DNA from: Mesorhizobium hawassense
GTDB lineage: Bacteria; Pseudomonadota; Alphaproteobacteria; Rhizobiales; Rhizobiaceae
Length of the DNA: 64,000 bases
NCBI RefSeq assembly: GCF_003289945.1
Contig: NZ_QMBP01000020.1
Span: forward strand, 62,001-126,000
Reading direction: 5' to 3'
This document shows, piece after piece, positions 8,447 through 17,222 of the stretch. Within the stretch, counting starts at the first letter, position 1. Each line of letters starts with the position of its first letter. The position numbers were made by a program, and so were the translations under genes. The notes beneath the pieces were generated by a model. The model saw only the letters and a program-made list of their open reading frames with translations, was not told the DNA's origin and ran no database searches.

Positions 8447-9669
8447 TGGGCTGCCTGGCCGGCACGCGGCTCATCCGGCCGCGACGATCTCGCCTCGTCG
8501 CGCCGCTCCGCCCAGTCCTCCAGCCAGTCGCGGCTCTGCATCTCGACCAGGCGCGAGGCAGTGCGCTCGAATTCGAACACTTCGTTGCCGCGCTTGGCGG
8601 TGTAGAGCCCTTGCGGAGGCGCCGCCGCGCTCATCACCAGCCGCATGCGGTGGTCGTAGAGCGTGTCGATCAAGAGGATAAAACGCTTGGCCTCGTTGCG
8701 CTTGCCTTCGCCCAGCACCGGCACATGGTCGATGAACACGGTCGAGAAGCGGCCGGCGATCGCCAGATAGTCGCGCGCGCCGAGCGGCTTTTCGCAGAGG
8801 TCGGCAAAGGAAAAGCGCGCCGCGTCGCCCACGGCGCGCGGTACGACGAGATGGCGGCCTTTGAGCGTCAGTGTGACCTCGCCGGCCGGCTGCCCATTCG
8901 TCATCGCCTCCCAGGCGTCGTCCAGCGCGCGATCGGCCGCGGCGTCATCCGGCGTCACATAAACCGGCTGGCGGTTGAGCTTTTCCTGCCGGTAATCCTT
9001 CTCGGCATCCAGCGTCATCACCTCGGCATTGCGCTCAAGCAGCGAAATGAACGGCAGGAAAAGCTGGCGATTCAGCCCGTCGCGATAAAGGTTCTCCGGC
9101 GCCACGTTGGAGGTGGCGACCAGCACCACGCCGCCGGCAAACAGTGCCGAGAACAGGCGCGACAGGATCATCGCGTCGGCGATGTCGGTGACGGAGAACT
9201 CGTCGAAGCACAGCACCCAGGCCTGGTCGGCGAGCGCCCGAGCCACCGGGGGGATCGGATCGTCCTCCTTGACCGTGCCTTCCTTGCGCGCCTGCCGGTG
9301 CTTCTGGATGCGGTCCTGCACGTCGGCCATGAAATCGTTGAAATGCACGCGGCGCTTGCGCCGGACCGGCAGCAGCTCGAAGAACATGTCCATCAGCATG
9401 GTCTTGCCGCGACCGACGCCGCCGTGGATGTAGAGGCCCTTGACCGGCGCGCGCGGCTGCCGCTTGGCCGCGAACAGCCAGCCCAGCGCGCTCGATTTCT
9501 GCGCCAGCCTTTTGGATGCGATTTCGTTGATCAGCCGGTCGAGCGCGGCGACGATCCGCTCCTGCGCCGGATCGCGCGCGGCCGCGCCGCTCTGGACCAG
9601 ATGGTCGTAGCGCTGCCTGACGGTCGCATGGGTCTGGATGCCGTCGCGCAGATGCATGGGTCCGGTCAT
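8443..9669 (-). CDS. zapE: Cell division ATPase ZapE (AFG1 family)
   Basis: 408-residue AAA-like ATPase of the AFG1/LACE1/ZapE family, which in E. coli interacts with the FtsZ ring and in mitochondria helps clear respiratory-chain proteins. Walker A is GGVGRGKT near residue 84; Walker B is CFDEF, followed by DIADAMILSRLF; a sensor-like ATSN follows. Starts MTGPMHLRDG; the C-terminal tail after the ATPase core is charged. First gene of a two-gene operon with the ADP-ribosylglycohydrolase. Confidence 0.93.
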   Translation of the reverse strand: MTGPMHLRDGIQTHATVRQRYDHLVQSGAAARDPAQERIVAALDRLINEIASKRLAQKSSALGWLFAAKRQPRAPVKGLYIHGGVGRGKTMLMDMFFELLPVRRKRRVHFNDFMADVQDRIQKHRQARKEGTVKEDDPIPPVARALADQAWVLCFDEFSVTDIADAMILSRLFSALFAGGVVLVATSNVAPENLYRDGLNRQLFLPFISLLERNAEVMTLDAEKDYRQEKLNRQPVYVTPDDAAADRALDDAWEAMTNGQPAGEVTLTLKGRHLVVPRAVGDAARFSFADLCEKPLGARDYLAIAGRFSTVFIDHVPVLGEGKRNEAKRFILLIDTLYDHRMRLVMSAAAPPQGLYTAKRGNEVFEFERTASRLVEMQSRDWLEDWAERRDEARSSRPDEPRAGQAAQ

Positions 9670-9703
9670 TTGCTTTTTGAGCGGAACGCTCGAGGAAGGG
9701 CCA

Positions 9704-9845
9704 GGGTGTGTTGAGATTCAGGTCAGGCCGAGTCGAAAATGGTGGTTTCCGAGAACCGGAGCGGAGCGTACTTCAAGTACGTGAGCACCGGAAGCGCAGG
9801 AAGCCGGCATTTGCAGGCCGGCCTCGCCTGAATATCAGCACACCC
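9704..9845. repeat. 142-bp imperfect palindromic intergenic repeat
   Basis: Its ends are inverted repeats: GGGTGTGTTGAGATTCAGG at the left against GCCTGAATATCAGCACACCC at the right. A central perfect hairpin has arms CGTACTT and AAGTACG. It fills the gap after the Omp19-like gene and ends six bases from that gene's stop. It looks like a dispersed rhizobial repeat unit; no second full copy was seen in this window. Confidence 0.6.
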
Positions 9846-9850
9846 TCGCG

Positions 9851-10426
9851 TTACCTTGTAAGCGAGATGGGCTGCCCGCTGGAAGTCTGGCCGTCGAACT
9901 TTTCGCCGCCCGAGGAATAGAGCCTGGCCAGCGTGCCGCCATTTTCGTCGTAAAGCGTCAGCTGCTTGCCGGCGACGTTCCACGACTTGATGCCGTCGAT
10001 CGGGGCCGGGCAGTGCAGCGGACCGGCGCGATAGCCGGCGCCGAACTTGGTCTGCGGCGTCGCCACCTTGCAGCTCTGCCCGGAGACATTGACGTTCCAC
10101 ACGCCGGCGACGCTGGTCGCGGTGAGATCGGTGGCGCCGGCAGGCGCCGTGCCGTCAGGCGGCAGCGAAGCGACCTGGCTGTTCTTCGGCGCGGTCGGGA
10201 ATTGCGACGGATCGGTGGTGCCGGGCGCAGCCGGCGGCGGCAGTTGATTCTGCGTCACCGTACCGGCAGGCGCCGGCGTCAACGGCGCCGGCTGCTGGTC
10301 GTCCATCGACGAAAAGCGCGAGGTCGAGCAGCCGCTCGCAACCAGCGCGGCCAGTGATACGGCCAAAAGGCCAGTCTTTGAAAAGAGGCTGGGCCTCGAA
10401 AAGGGGCGGGTCATTGAAAAATTCAT
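9851..10426 (-). CDS. Omp19/Inh-family protease-inhibitor lipoprotein
   Basis: 191-residue predicted outer-membrane lipoprotein resembling Brucella Omp19 and the AprI/Inh metalloprotease inhibitors. The lipobox ends ALVASGC at about residue 33. A Pro/Ala-rich linker (residues about 45-95) leads to a C-terminal beta-barrel domain with SVAGVWNVNVSGQSCKV, the conserved cysteine pair (SCK and LHCPAP) and DENGGTLARLYSSG. Start at ATG 10426, five bases after GGAGG. Family role: surface lipoprotein inhibiting host or microbial proteases; its activity here is inferred. Confidence 0.85.
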   Translation of the reverse strand: MNFSMTRPFSRPSLFSKTGLLAVSLAALVASGCSTSRFSSMDDQQPAPLTPAPAGTVTQNQLPPPAAPGTTDPSQFPTAPKNSQVASLPPDGTAPAGATDLTATSVAGVWNVNVSGQSCKVATPQTKFGAGYRAGPLHCPAPIDGIKSWNVAGKQLTLYDENGGTLARLYSSGGEKFDGQTSSGQPISLTR

Positions 10427-10624
10427 TCAAACCTCCGTCGGATCCGGCCGGGCGGAGCCCATCCGCGTAATCTCCACTCCACCAAGATGGCGAAGGTGGC
10501 AGAATTTCAACCTGATATGGTTAAAATAGGGTTTTCGGAGTTGCTGTTGTAAATTTATCGCAGCCAAGGGAACTGCGCCCGAGATCTCTCGGCGGCGAGG
10601 GACTAAGTTATTGAAATAGAATTA
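10427..10624. other. AT-richer intergenic region upstream of the Omp19-like gene
   Basis: About 200 bases without a convincing gene. It is more AT-rich than its surroundings, especially 10505-10625, and should contain the promoter for the Omp19-like gene. No clear operator or terminator was recognised. Confidence 0.4.
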
Positions 10625-11061
10625 TTATATCCGGACGCTCGGCACGAATACATAGCCATCCGGGCCGACGACATAGCATTCGCGCAAGCCGTGCGGCTTG
10701 TCGATCGAGCCGGGCAGCACGACGCGGCCGAGCGCCGCCGCCTTTTTCTCGATCGCATCCGATCGGCGCCGTAAAGGCGCAGTTCGATGCCGGCTCCGCG
10801 CGTTTCGGCGCCCGCGGTGACGCCGGTCATCGGGTTGTCGAGATAGGAATGGTCGGCATGCAGCATGAAAATCGAGCCGAGCAGTTCGATTGCCGCGAAA
10901 TCCTCGTCGGCATGGATGATCCGGGCGCCGAGCACGTCGCGGCAGAAAGCCTCCATCGCCGCCATGTCGGTGACCAGAAGATTGACGCCGACCCCAAGCG
11001 GCAGCGAGCGGCCGAAATCCTCGGCCTTCATCCACGGTGTCCTGGTTCGCTTCATGGCCAT
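10625..11061 (-). pseudogene. VOC/glyoxalase-family gene with a single-base frameshift
   Basis: The frame from ATG 11061 (good GGAGGGGG upstream) encodes a VOC-type domain: VNLLVTDMAAMEAFCRDVLG, FMLHADHSYLD, GIELRLYGAD. At about 10758-10765 the reading jumps: the sequence reads GATCGGATGCG where GATCCGGATGCG would restore the frame, and the rest (DAIEKKAAALG ... GPDGYVFVP) is in the next frame to a stop at 10625. Read as one missing C. This is either a real recent inactivation or a sequencing error; the downstream half still looks fully protein-like. Confidence 0.78.
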
Positions 11062-11187
11062 GGTGAAATGCCCCCCTCCCACGATCCTAATCGAAGCGAG
11101 CTTCGGCCATTGGCATTCGGCAGCAAAATGCTTGCGCCAGTCCGGCGCGGCCTTATCTCAGGAGGGACCGAGCCGGCGGGAGAAAGA

Positions 11188-12195
11188 ATGGCCGCAAGCA
11201 GAAAAACCGCCAACCGCTATTACGGCGGCCCGTCCAGCGATCATTTCGACGGCAGCTTGTTCTTCAATCCCGGCGGTAGGCCGCCGGGGCGTTTTGCCGA
11301 TTTGCTCAGATGGCAATTCAGCGGCGGGCGGGTGAAATGGCCGGCCGCCTTCCCAAGCCCCCACCCGCCGGCAAGACCGGACAGCCGGGTGGACGGCGGC
11401 GCGCTCAGGCTCACCATGGTCGGCCATGCCTCGCTGCTCATCCAGACGGCGGGCCTGAATATCCTCACCGATCCGGTCTGGTCCGAGCGCGCCTCGCCAT
11501 TCGCCTTCGCGGGTCCCAGGAGGGTCAATGCGCCGGGGATTGCCTTTGCCGACCTGCCGCCGATCGACCTGATCCTGGTCAGCCACAATCACTACGACCA
11601 TCTCGATCTCGCCACGCTGAAGCGGTTGCGAAAGAGCCACGACCCGCTGGTGATCACGCCGCTCGGCAACGACGCCATCATCAGTCGCGCGGTGCCCGGT
11701 TTGCGGCTTGGCGCGCATGATTGGGGAGACAGGATCGATTTCGACGCGGCCTCCATCCATGTCGAGCCGGTGCATCACTGGTCGGCGCGCGGCGGACGCG
11801 ACCGCCGCATGGCGCTGTGGGCGGGCTTCGTCGTCGAGACGGCCGCCGGCAAAATCTATTTCGCCGGCGACACCGGCTTCCATGACGGCATCAATTATCG
11901 GCTGATGGCGCAAAAGCATGGCGGCTTTCGCCTCGCCATCCTGCCGATCGGCGCTTACGAGCCGCGCTGGTTCATGGCGCCGCAGCACCAGAACCCGGAG
12001 GAAGCCGTGCAGGGCATGAAGCTTTGCAAAGCCGCCTTCGCCGCCGGTTGCCACTGGGGCACCTTCCACCTCACCGACGAGCCGATCGAAGAGCCGGCGC
12101 AAAAGCTCGCCTCGGCGCTGGCCTCCGAAGACCTGCCGCCGGAGCGGTTCCGCGCTATGCGCCCGGGCGAGGTCTGGGACATACCGGCTATCTGA
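11188..12195 (+). CDS. MBL-fold metal-dependent hydrolase (NAPE-PLD-like)
   Basis: 335-residue metallo-beta-lactamase-fold hydrolase. The metal motif is SHNHYDHLD (HxHxDH), with further ligands in EPVHHWSARG and FAGDTGFHDG. The N-terminal half has TMVGHASLLIQTAGLNILTDPVWS, typical of the UlaG/NAPE-phospholipase D-like branch, and the C-terminus has the AAFAAGCHWGTFHLTDE motif of that group. Start chosen at ATG 11188 with GGGAG upstream; an in-frame extension back to 10849 overlaps the VOC gene and is not conserved. Substrate unknown, possibly a phospholipid-derived phosphodiester. Confidence 0.9.
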   Translation: MAASRKTANRYYGGPSSDHFDGSLFFNPGGRPPGRFADLLRWQFSGGRVKWPAAFPSPHPPARPDSRVDGGALRLTMVGHASLLIQTAGLNILTDPVWSERASPFAFAGPRRVNAPGIAFADLPPIDLILVSHNHYDHLDLATLKRLRKSHDPLVITPLGNDAIISRAVPGLRLGAHDWGDRIDFDAASIHVEPVHHWSARGGRDRRMALWAGFVVETAAGKIYFAGDTGFHDGINYRLMAQKHGGFRLAILPIGAYEPRWFMAPQHQNPEEAVQGMKLCKAAFAAGCHWGTFHLTDEPIEEPAQKLASALASEDLPPERFRAMRPGEVWDIPAI

Positions 12196-12257
12196 CGGAG
12201 GAACCCGAGCCGACGAAACGCGTTGGTTCCACAACGCAATTTCGCTCGGAGTTTCCC

Positions 12258-12419
12258 ATGATCAAGTGGATCATCATCCTTTTGATTGTCGCCGCGGCCG
12301 CGAGCCTGCTCGGCATGCCGGCATTGGCCGGAGCCGCCGCCACGGGCGCGCGCGTTCTCATCGGCATCGTGCTGATCGTCTTCCTGCTGATCGTGCTTGG
12401 GGTTTTCGCGGTTACATGA
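12258..12419 (+). CDS. DUF1328 small membrane protein
   Basis: 53-residue hydrophobic protein starting MIKWIIILLIVAA, with two predicted membrane helices separated by a short Ala/Gly segment (ALAGAAATGARVLIG). This is the DUF1328 (YtjA-like) family of two-helix inner-membrane proteins of unknown function, some of which are stress-induced. GGAG lies upstream of the ATG. It follows the MBL hydrolase by 62 bases and could share its transcript. Confidence 0.85.
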   Translation: MIKWIIILLIVAAAASLLGMPALAGAAATGARVLIGIVLIVFLLIVLGVFAVT

Positions 12420-12482
12420 GCGCGACCTCTCGGTTGTCGCGGCCTCTTGGTCGTCACGGCGCGACCTCTTGCTCGTCGCCCG
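12420..12482. repeat. Short degenerate repeats forming two small hairpins
   Basis: Directly after the DUF1328 stop, two copies of GCGAC-N9-GTCGC flank a related central copy. Each can form a five-pair hairpin. It may act as a weak transcription end or be local duplication. Confidence 0.4.
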
Positions 12483-12573
12483 GCACCTTTGCCGTCACTG
12501 GAGCCGTGTTGGACTGGTAATTCCCGCCCGTTTCCGCCATATAGCGCCCAAACGGATTGGAACGACGGGTTAG

Positions 12574-13458
12574 ATGGCAGGCACCGCCCCCTTCGCCAAG
12601 ATGAACGGCATCGGCAACGAGATCATCGTTGCCGATATGCGTGGCCGTGCCGACAAGGTAACGGCGGACGCGGCGATCGCGCTCAACGGCGACGCGGCGA
12701 CCAAGTTCGACCAGATTATGGCCATTCATGACGCACGGACACCCGGCACCGCCTATTATATCGACATCCTGAATTCCGACGGATCCGGCGCGCAGGCCTG
12801 CGGCAACGGCACGCGCTGCGTCGTGCAGGCTCTGGCCGCTGAGACCGGGCAGAAGAGCTTCACCTTCGAGACCCGCGCAGGCATCCTGAGTGCGCAGGAG
12901 CATGCCGACGGTACGATCTCTGTCGACATGGGCAAGCCGCGCTTCGGCTGGCAGGACATCCCGCTGGCGGAAGAGTTCCGCGATACGCGCATGATCGAGC
13001 TGCAGATCGGCCCGATCGACGCGCCGGTGCTGCATTCGCCCTCGGCGGTGTCGATGGGCAATCCGCATGCCATCTTCTGGGTCGACAACGACGTCTGGTC
13101 CTACGAGCTGGACCGCTTCGGCCCGCTGCTCGAAAACCACCCGATCTTCCCCGAGCGCGCCAACATCACGCTGGCGCAGGTGACGTCACCCGAAACCATG
13201 ATCATCCGCACCTGGGAGCGCGGCGCCGGCCTCACCAAGGCCTGCGGCTCGGCCGCCTGCGCCGCCGTGGTCGCGGCCGCCCGCACCAGGCGCACCGGCC
13301 GCAGCGTCTCGCTAATGACGCCGGGCGGCGGCGAATTGCATGTCGAATGGCGCGACGACGACCACGTCATCCTGACCGGTGCTGCCGAATGGGAATTTTC
13401 CGGCAGCTTCGATCCCTCGACCGGCGCCTGGGCTCGCGACACCGAAAGCGCCGCCTGA
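12574..13458 (+). CDS. dapF: Diaminopimelate epimerase
   Basis: Interconverts LL- and meso-diaminopimelate for lysine and peptidoglycan synthesis. 294 residues. Both catalytic cysteines are present: ACGNGTRC near residue 75 and KACGSAAC near residue 223. The N-terminal FAKMNGIGNEIIVAD and MGNPHAIFW motifs also fit. First gene of dapF-mtaB-ftsY-yciB; its stop overlaps the mtaB start (TGATG). Confidence 0.96.
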   Translation: MAGTAPFAKMNGIGNEIIVADMRGRADKVTADAAIALNGDAATKFDQIMAIHDARTPGTAYYIDILNSDGSGAQACGNGTRCVVQALAAETGQKSFTFETRAGILSAQEHADGTISVDMGKPRFGWQDIPLAEEFRDTRMIELQIGPIDAPVLHSPSAVSMGNPHAIFWVDNDVWSYELDRFGPLLENHPIFPERANITLAQVTSPETMIIRTWERGAGLTKACGSAACAAVVAAARTRRTGRSVSLMTPGGGELHVEWRDDDHVILTGAAEWEFSGSFDPSTGAWARDTESAA

Positions 13459-14771
13459 TGTCCGCCCCTGAAAAAGGCGCGATATCCAATGGTATCGACG
13501 TCGTCACCTTCGGCTGCCGCCTCAACACCTATGAATCGGAAGTGATGCGCCGCGAGGCCGAGAGCGCCGGGCTGGGCGCGCTCGCGGGCGGGGCAGTCAT
13601 CTTCAACACCTGCGCCGTCACCGCAGAGGCGGTGCGCCAGGCGAAGCAGGCGATCCGCAAGGCGCGCCGCGAGAACCCTGAGGTGCGCATCATCGTCACC
13701 GGCTGCGCGGCGCAGACCGAGCCGCAGAATTTCGCCGCCATGGACGAGGTCGATCTCGTGCTCGGCAATGAGGAGAAGCTCAAGGCCAATTCCTATCGCG
13801 CGCTGCCCGATTTCGGTGTCAACGACACCGAGAAGGCCCGCGTCAACGACATCTTTTCGGTGCGCGAGACGGCAGGCCACATGGTCGACGCCATCGAAGG
13901 CCGGGCGCGCGCCTTCGTGCAGGTGCAGAATGGTTGCGACCATCGCTGCACCTTCTGTATCATCCCCTATGGTCGGGGCAATTCGCGCTCGGTGCCGATG
14001 GGCGCCGTGGTCGAGCAAGTGAAGCGCCTTGCCGGCAACGGCTATGCCGAGATCGTGCTGACCGGCGTCGACATGACGAGCTTCGGCGCCGACCTTCCCG
14101 GAAGCCCGAAGCTTGGAAAGCTGGTGAAGACTATTCTGCGCCAGGTGCCCGACGTGAAGCGGCTGCGGCTGTCCTCGATCGATTCCATCGAGGCCGACGA
14201 CGACCTGCTCGACGCGATCGCTACCGAGCCGAGGCTGATGCCGCATCTGCACCTGTCGCTGCAATCGGGCGACGATATGATCCTGAAGCGTATGAAGCGT
14301 CGCCATCTGCGCGACCAGTCGATCCGCTTCTGCGAGGACGTGCGCAAGCTGCGCCCTGCAATCGTCTTCGGCGCCGACATCATCGCCGGCTTCCCGACCG
14401 AGACCGAGGCGATGTTCGAGAATTCGGAGAAAATCGTCGAGGAATGCGGCCTGACGCATCTGCACGTCTTCCCGTTCTCGCCGCGCGAAGGCACGCCCGC
14501 CGCGCGCATGCCGCAGGTTCGCCGCGAACTGGTAAAGGCGCGCGCCGCGAGACTGCGTGCCGCCGGCGAAGCCGCGTATGGCCGTCACCTCGCCTCGCTC
14601 CCCGGCACGCGGCAGTCGATCCTGATCGAGCGCGACGGGCTCGGCCGCACCGAAGGTTTTACGCTGGCCGCGATCGGCACGGGCGCGCCCGGAGAGATCG
14701 TCGACGCCATGATCACCGGCCATGACGGCGCCCGACTGATTGCGGCCCCGCTGGCCGCGCAAGCCGCCTGA
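13458..14771 (+). CDS. mtaB: tRNA t6A37 methylthiotransferase MtaB
   Basis: Radical-SAM enzyme that adds a methylthio group to N6-threonylcarbamoyladenosine 37 of tRNA. 437 residues. The N-terminal UPF0004 cluster cysteines are in TFGCRLN, FNTCAVT and VTGCAAQ; the radical-SAM cluster is CDHRCTFC; HLSLQSGDD and GADIIAGFPTE follow. The C-terminal TRAM-like part is short. The start ATG shares one base with the dapF stop; an in-frame upstream extension overlaps dapF and is discarded. Confidence 0.95.
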   Translation: MSAPEKGAISNGIDVVTFGCRLNTYESEVMRREAESAGLGALAGGAVIFNTCAVTAEAVRQAKQAIRKARRENPEVRIIVTGCAAQTEPQNFAAMDEVDLVLGNEEKLKANSYRALPDFGVNDTEKARVNDIFSVRETAGHMVDAIEGRARAFVQVQNGCDHRCTFCIIPYGRGNSRSVPMGAVVEQVKRLAGNGYAEIVLTGVDMTSFGADLPGSPKLGKLVKTILRQVPDVKRLRLSSIDSIEADDDLLDAIATEPRLMPHLHLSLQSGDDMILKRMKRRHLRDQSIRFCEDVRKLRPAIVFGADIIAGFPTETEAMFENSEKIVEECGLTHLHVFPFSPREGTPAARMPQVRRELVKARAARLRAAGEAAYGRHLASLPGTRQSILIERDGLGRTEGFTLAAIGTGAPGEIVDAMITGHDGARLIAAPLAAQAA

Positions 14772-14786
14772 GAAACTGCGAGACGC

Positions 14787-16487
14787 ATGGCTGGTTTTTT
14801 CAAGAAGATATTTTCGTTCGGCAAGAAAGAGGTCGTCGAGGAGCGCGTCGACGAGACGGCCCCGCTGCCGCCGATCAAATGGGATGCGCTGGACGCGCTG
14901 AAGCCCGAGGCCGATCAGCCCGCGCCGGAGGCTTTGGCGCGCGAGCAGGAGCCTGCGGCCGCGCCGACCCCAACGGTCGAGCTTGCGCCCGAGCAGGTGC
15001 CTGCCCCTGAAGAGCCTGCGCCCGAGCCATCACCGGCTATCCCACAGCCGCCGGAACCGACGATTCCCGCCGAGCCAATTCCGCTGCCGGAGCCCGAGCC
15101 GGAAGAAGAGCCGCAGCCTGAGCCAGAGAAGCCTGAGCCGCCGGCCCCCGAAGAAGTGCCGCCAGCCCAGCCTGAACCCGCGCCCACGCCGACACCGGGT
15201 CCCGAACCCGCGCCACAGGAAGTGCCTGCACCCGCGCCGGCCGAGCCGGAGATCGAGCCTTCGCGTCCGGAGCCGCAGCCGCAGCCCGCGCCTGTAGAAG
15301 TGCCCACCCCACCGAGCGAGGTTCCCGCCGAGACGCCCGCGCCGATCGAGGTTCCGCCACTGGCGCAGCCTTCCGCGCAGCCGTCCCCAGAAGTAGGCGC
15401 TGCCCCTCATCCGCCTGCCGGCACCTTCTCCCCGTATAGTGACGGGGAGAAGGAAGAAGGTCCGGCGCCAGCGCCCATTCCACAGCCCGCTCCCTCCGCC
15501 GGCAAGGTGACGGTCGCGAAAAAGGTCGAGCAGAAGGCCGAGCTGGTCAAAGCGCCGGAGCCGGTGGCGCGGCGCTCCTGGTTCCAGCGCATGCGCGACG
15601 GGCTCGCCCGCTCCTCGCGCGAGCTGACCGGCAACATTGCCGGCGTCTTCACCAAGCGCAAATTGGACGACGACACGCTGCAGGACCTGGAGGACGTGCT
15701 GATCCGCGCCGATCTCGGCGTCGAGACGGCGCTGCGCGTCACCGATTCGCTCGCCTCCAGCCGCTATGGCAAGGATGTCTCGGACTCCGAGGTCCGCGCC
15801 GTGATGGCGGCGGAGGTTGAGAAGGTGCTGAGCCCGGTCGCCAAACCGCTCGAGCTCGACCTCAACCACAAGCCACATGTCATCCTGGTCGTCGGTGTCA
15901 ACGGCACCGGCAAGACCACGACCATCGGCAAACTGGCGGCAAAACTCACCGATGGCGGCCTCAAGGTGATGCTGGCCGCCGGCGACACGTTCCGTGCCGC
16001 CGCGATCGAGCAACTGAAAATCTGGGGCGAGCGCACGAAATCGCCGGTCATCGCCACCAAGCTCGGCGCCGATGCCGCCGGCCTCGCCTACGACGCCTTC
16101 GAGAAGGCCAAGGAGGCCGGCTCAGACGTCCTGATCATCGACACCGCCGGCCGGCTGCAGAACAAGACCGAGCTGATGGCCGAACTGGAGAAGATCGTGC
16201 GCGTGCTGGGCAAGCTCGATCCGGAAGCGCCGCACACCGTGCTGCAGACCGTCGACGCCACCACCGGCCAGAATGCGCTCAACCAGGTCGAGATCTTCCG
16301 CAACGTCGCCGGCGTCAACGGCCTGGTGATGACCAAGCTGGACGGAACGGCGCGCGGCGGTATTCTGGTCGCGATCGCCGCCAAGCACCGGCTGCCGGTC
16401 TATTTCATCGGCGTCGGCGAGCAGGTCGACGACCTCGAACCGTTTTCCGCCAGCGAATTCGCCAGAGCGATCGCCGGCGTGGCTTGA
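14787..16487 (+). CDS. ftsY: Signal recognition particle receptor FtsY with repeat-derived insert
   Basis: GTPase receptor at the inner membrane for SRP-bound ribosomes, partner of Ffh. 566 residues. Residues 1-20 form a basic lipid-binding segment (MAGFFKKIFSFGKK); residues about 30-255 are a Pro/Glu/Ala-rich acidic region; the NG domain follows from about 265. GTPase motifs: GVNGTGKTTT, DTFRAAAIEQL, DTAGRLQNK, TKLDGTARGG. Residues about 206-223 (HPPAGTFSPYSDGEKEEG) are encoded by a dispersed palindromic repeat inserted in frame, which breaks the Pro/Glu pattern. Third gene of the dapF operon. Confidence 0.95.
   Translation: MAGFFKKIFSFGKKEVVEERVDETAPLPPIKWDALDALKPEADQPAPEALAREQEPAAAPTPTVELAPEQVPAPEEPAPEPSPAIPQPPEPTIPAEPIPLPEPEPEEEPQPEPEKPEPPAPEEVPPAQPEPAPTPTPGPEPAPQEVPAPAPAEPEIEPSRPEPQPQPAPVEVPTPPSEVPAETPAPIEVPPLAQPSAQPSPEVGAAPHPPAGTFSPYSDGEKEEGPAPAPIPQPAPSAGKVTVAKKVEQKAELVKAPEPVARRSWFQRMRDGLARSSRELTGNIAGVFTKRKLDDDTLQDLEDVLIRADLGVETALRVTDSLASSRYGKDVSDSEVRAVMAAEVEKVLSPVAKPLELDLNHKPHVILVVGVNGTGKTTTIGKLAAKLTDGGLKVMLAAGDTFRAAAIEQLKIWGERTKSPVIATKLGADAAGLAYDAFEKAKEAGSDVLIIDTAGRLQNKTELMAELEKIVRVLGKLDPEAPHTVLQTVDATTGQNALNQVEIFRNVAGVNGLVMTKLDGTARGGILVAIAAKHRLPVYFIGVGEQVDDLEPFSASEFARAIAGVA
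15403..15456. repeat. In-frame copy of palindromic repeat family A inside ftsY
   Basis: The segment starts CCCCTCATCCGCC and contains CACCTTCTCCCCG-TATAGTGA-CGGGGAGAAGG. It is nearly identical to the reverse complement of the intergenic copy at 56808-56864 and close to 55307-55357. It has an open frame and adds about 18 residues to the FtsY acidic region. Confidence 0.85.
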
Positions 16488-16547
16488 TTGGCGCGCTTTT
16501 TTGAAATGGCCTGCATTTTGGCCAGATCATGCGCAAGAAGGGTTTTT

Positions 16548-17204
16548 ATGAACATCATCGAACGCGACCCGTCCGATCCACGCCGCAAGCCGGTCAATCC
16601 CGGCTTGAAGTTCCTGCTCGAGCTTGGTCCCGGCCTGGTGTTCTTCTTCACCACGATCCGCGGCGAGTGGCTGGCCGAAAAATTCCCGGTGCTCAGCCAT
16701 CTCGGCGAGCCGATCCTGATCGCCACCGCCTTCTTCATGGTCGCGACCGCGCTTTCGCTCAGCGCCTCCTGGCTGCTGACGCGCAGCCTGCCGCTGATGC
16801 CGCTGGTGTCGGCGATCGTCGTCTTCGTCTTCGGCGCGCTCGCGCTTTACCTGCAGGACAAGACCTTCGCCTTCATGAAGCCGACGATCATCAATTCGCT
16901 GTTCGGCGTCACGCTGCTTGGCGGGCTGCTGTTCGGCCGGTCGCTGCTCGGTTACGTCTTCGATTCCGCTTTCCAGCTCGATGCCGAAGGCTGGCGCAAG
17001 CTGACCTTCCGCTGGGGGCTGTTCTTCCTGTTCCTGGCCGTGCTCAACGAGGTCGTGTGGCGCAACTTCTCGGAAGCGACCTGGCTATATTTCAAGGTCT
17101 GGGGCACGATCCCGATCACCTTGCTGTTCACCTTCAGCCAGATGCCGCTCATCATGCGTCACTCGCTCGAGGAAAAGCCCAAGGAAGAGAAGGCGGGGAA
17201 TTGA
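16548..17204 (+). CDS. yciB: Inner-membrane septation protein A (YciB/IspZ)
   Basis: 218-residue polytopic inner-membrane protein of the YciB/intracellular septation A family, linked in other bacteria to cell envelope synthesis and septation. About five membrane helices are visible (LELGPGLVFFFTTIRGEW, ILIATAFFMVATALSLS and others), with the conserved motifs DKTFAFMKPTIINSLFG and LNEVVWRNFSEATWLYFKVWG. ATG after AAGAAGG. A 60-base gap separates it from ftsY. The C-terminus is lysine/glutamate-rich. Confidence 0.93.
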   Translation: MNIIERDPSDPRRKPVNPGLKFLLELGPGLVFFFTTIRGEWLAEKFPVLSHLGEPILIATAFFMVATALSLSASWLLTRSLPLMPLVSAIVVFVFGALALYLQDKTFAFMKPTIINSLFGVTLLGGLLFGRSLLGYVFDSAFQLDAEGWRKLTFRWGLFFLFLAVLNEVVWRNFSEATWLYFKVWGTIPITLLFTFSQMPLIMRHSLEEKPKEEKAGN

Positions 17205-17222
17205 GGGCAGTCAGGGGGCGGT

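Noticed and set aside
11158..12234. 358-codon minus-strand frame
   Set aside because: Antisense to the MBL hydrolase, whose HxHxDH motif and SD are clear.
13101..14762. 553-codon minus-strand frame
   Set aside because: Antisense of mtaB and dapF, both of which have catalytic motifs.
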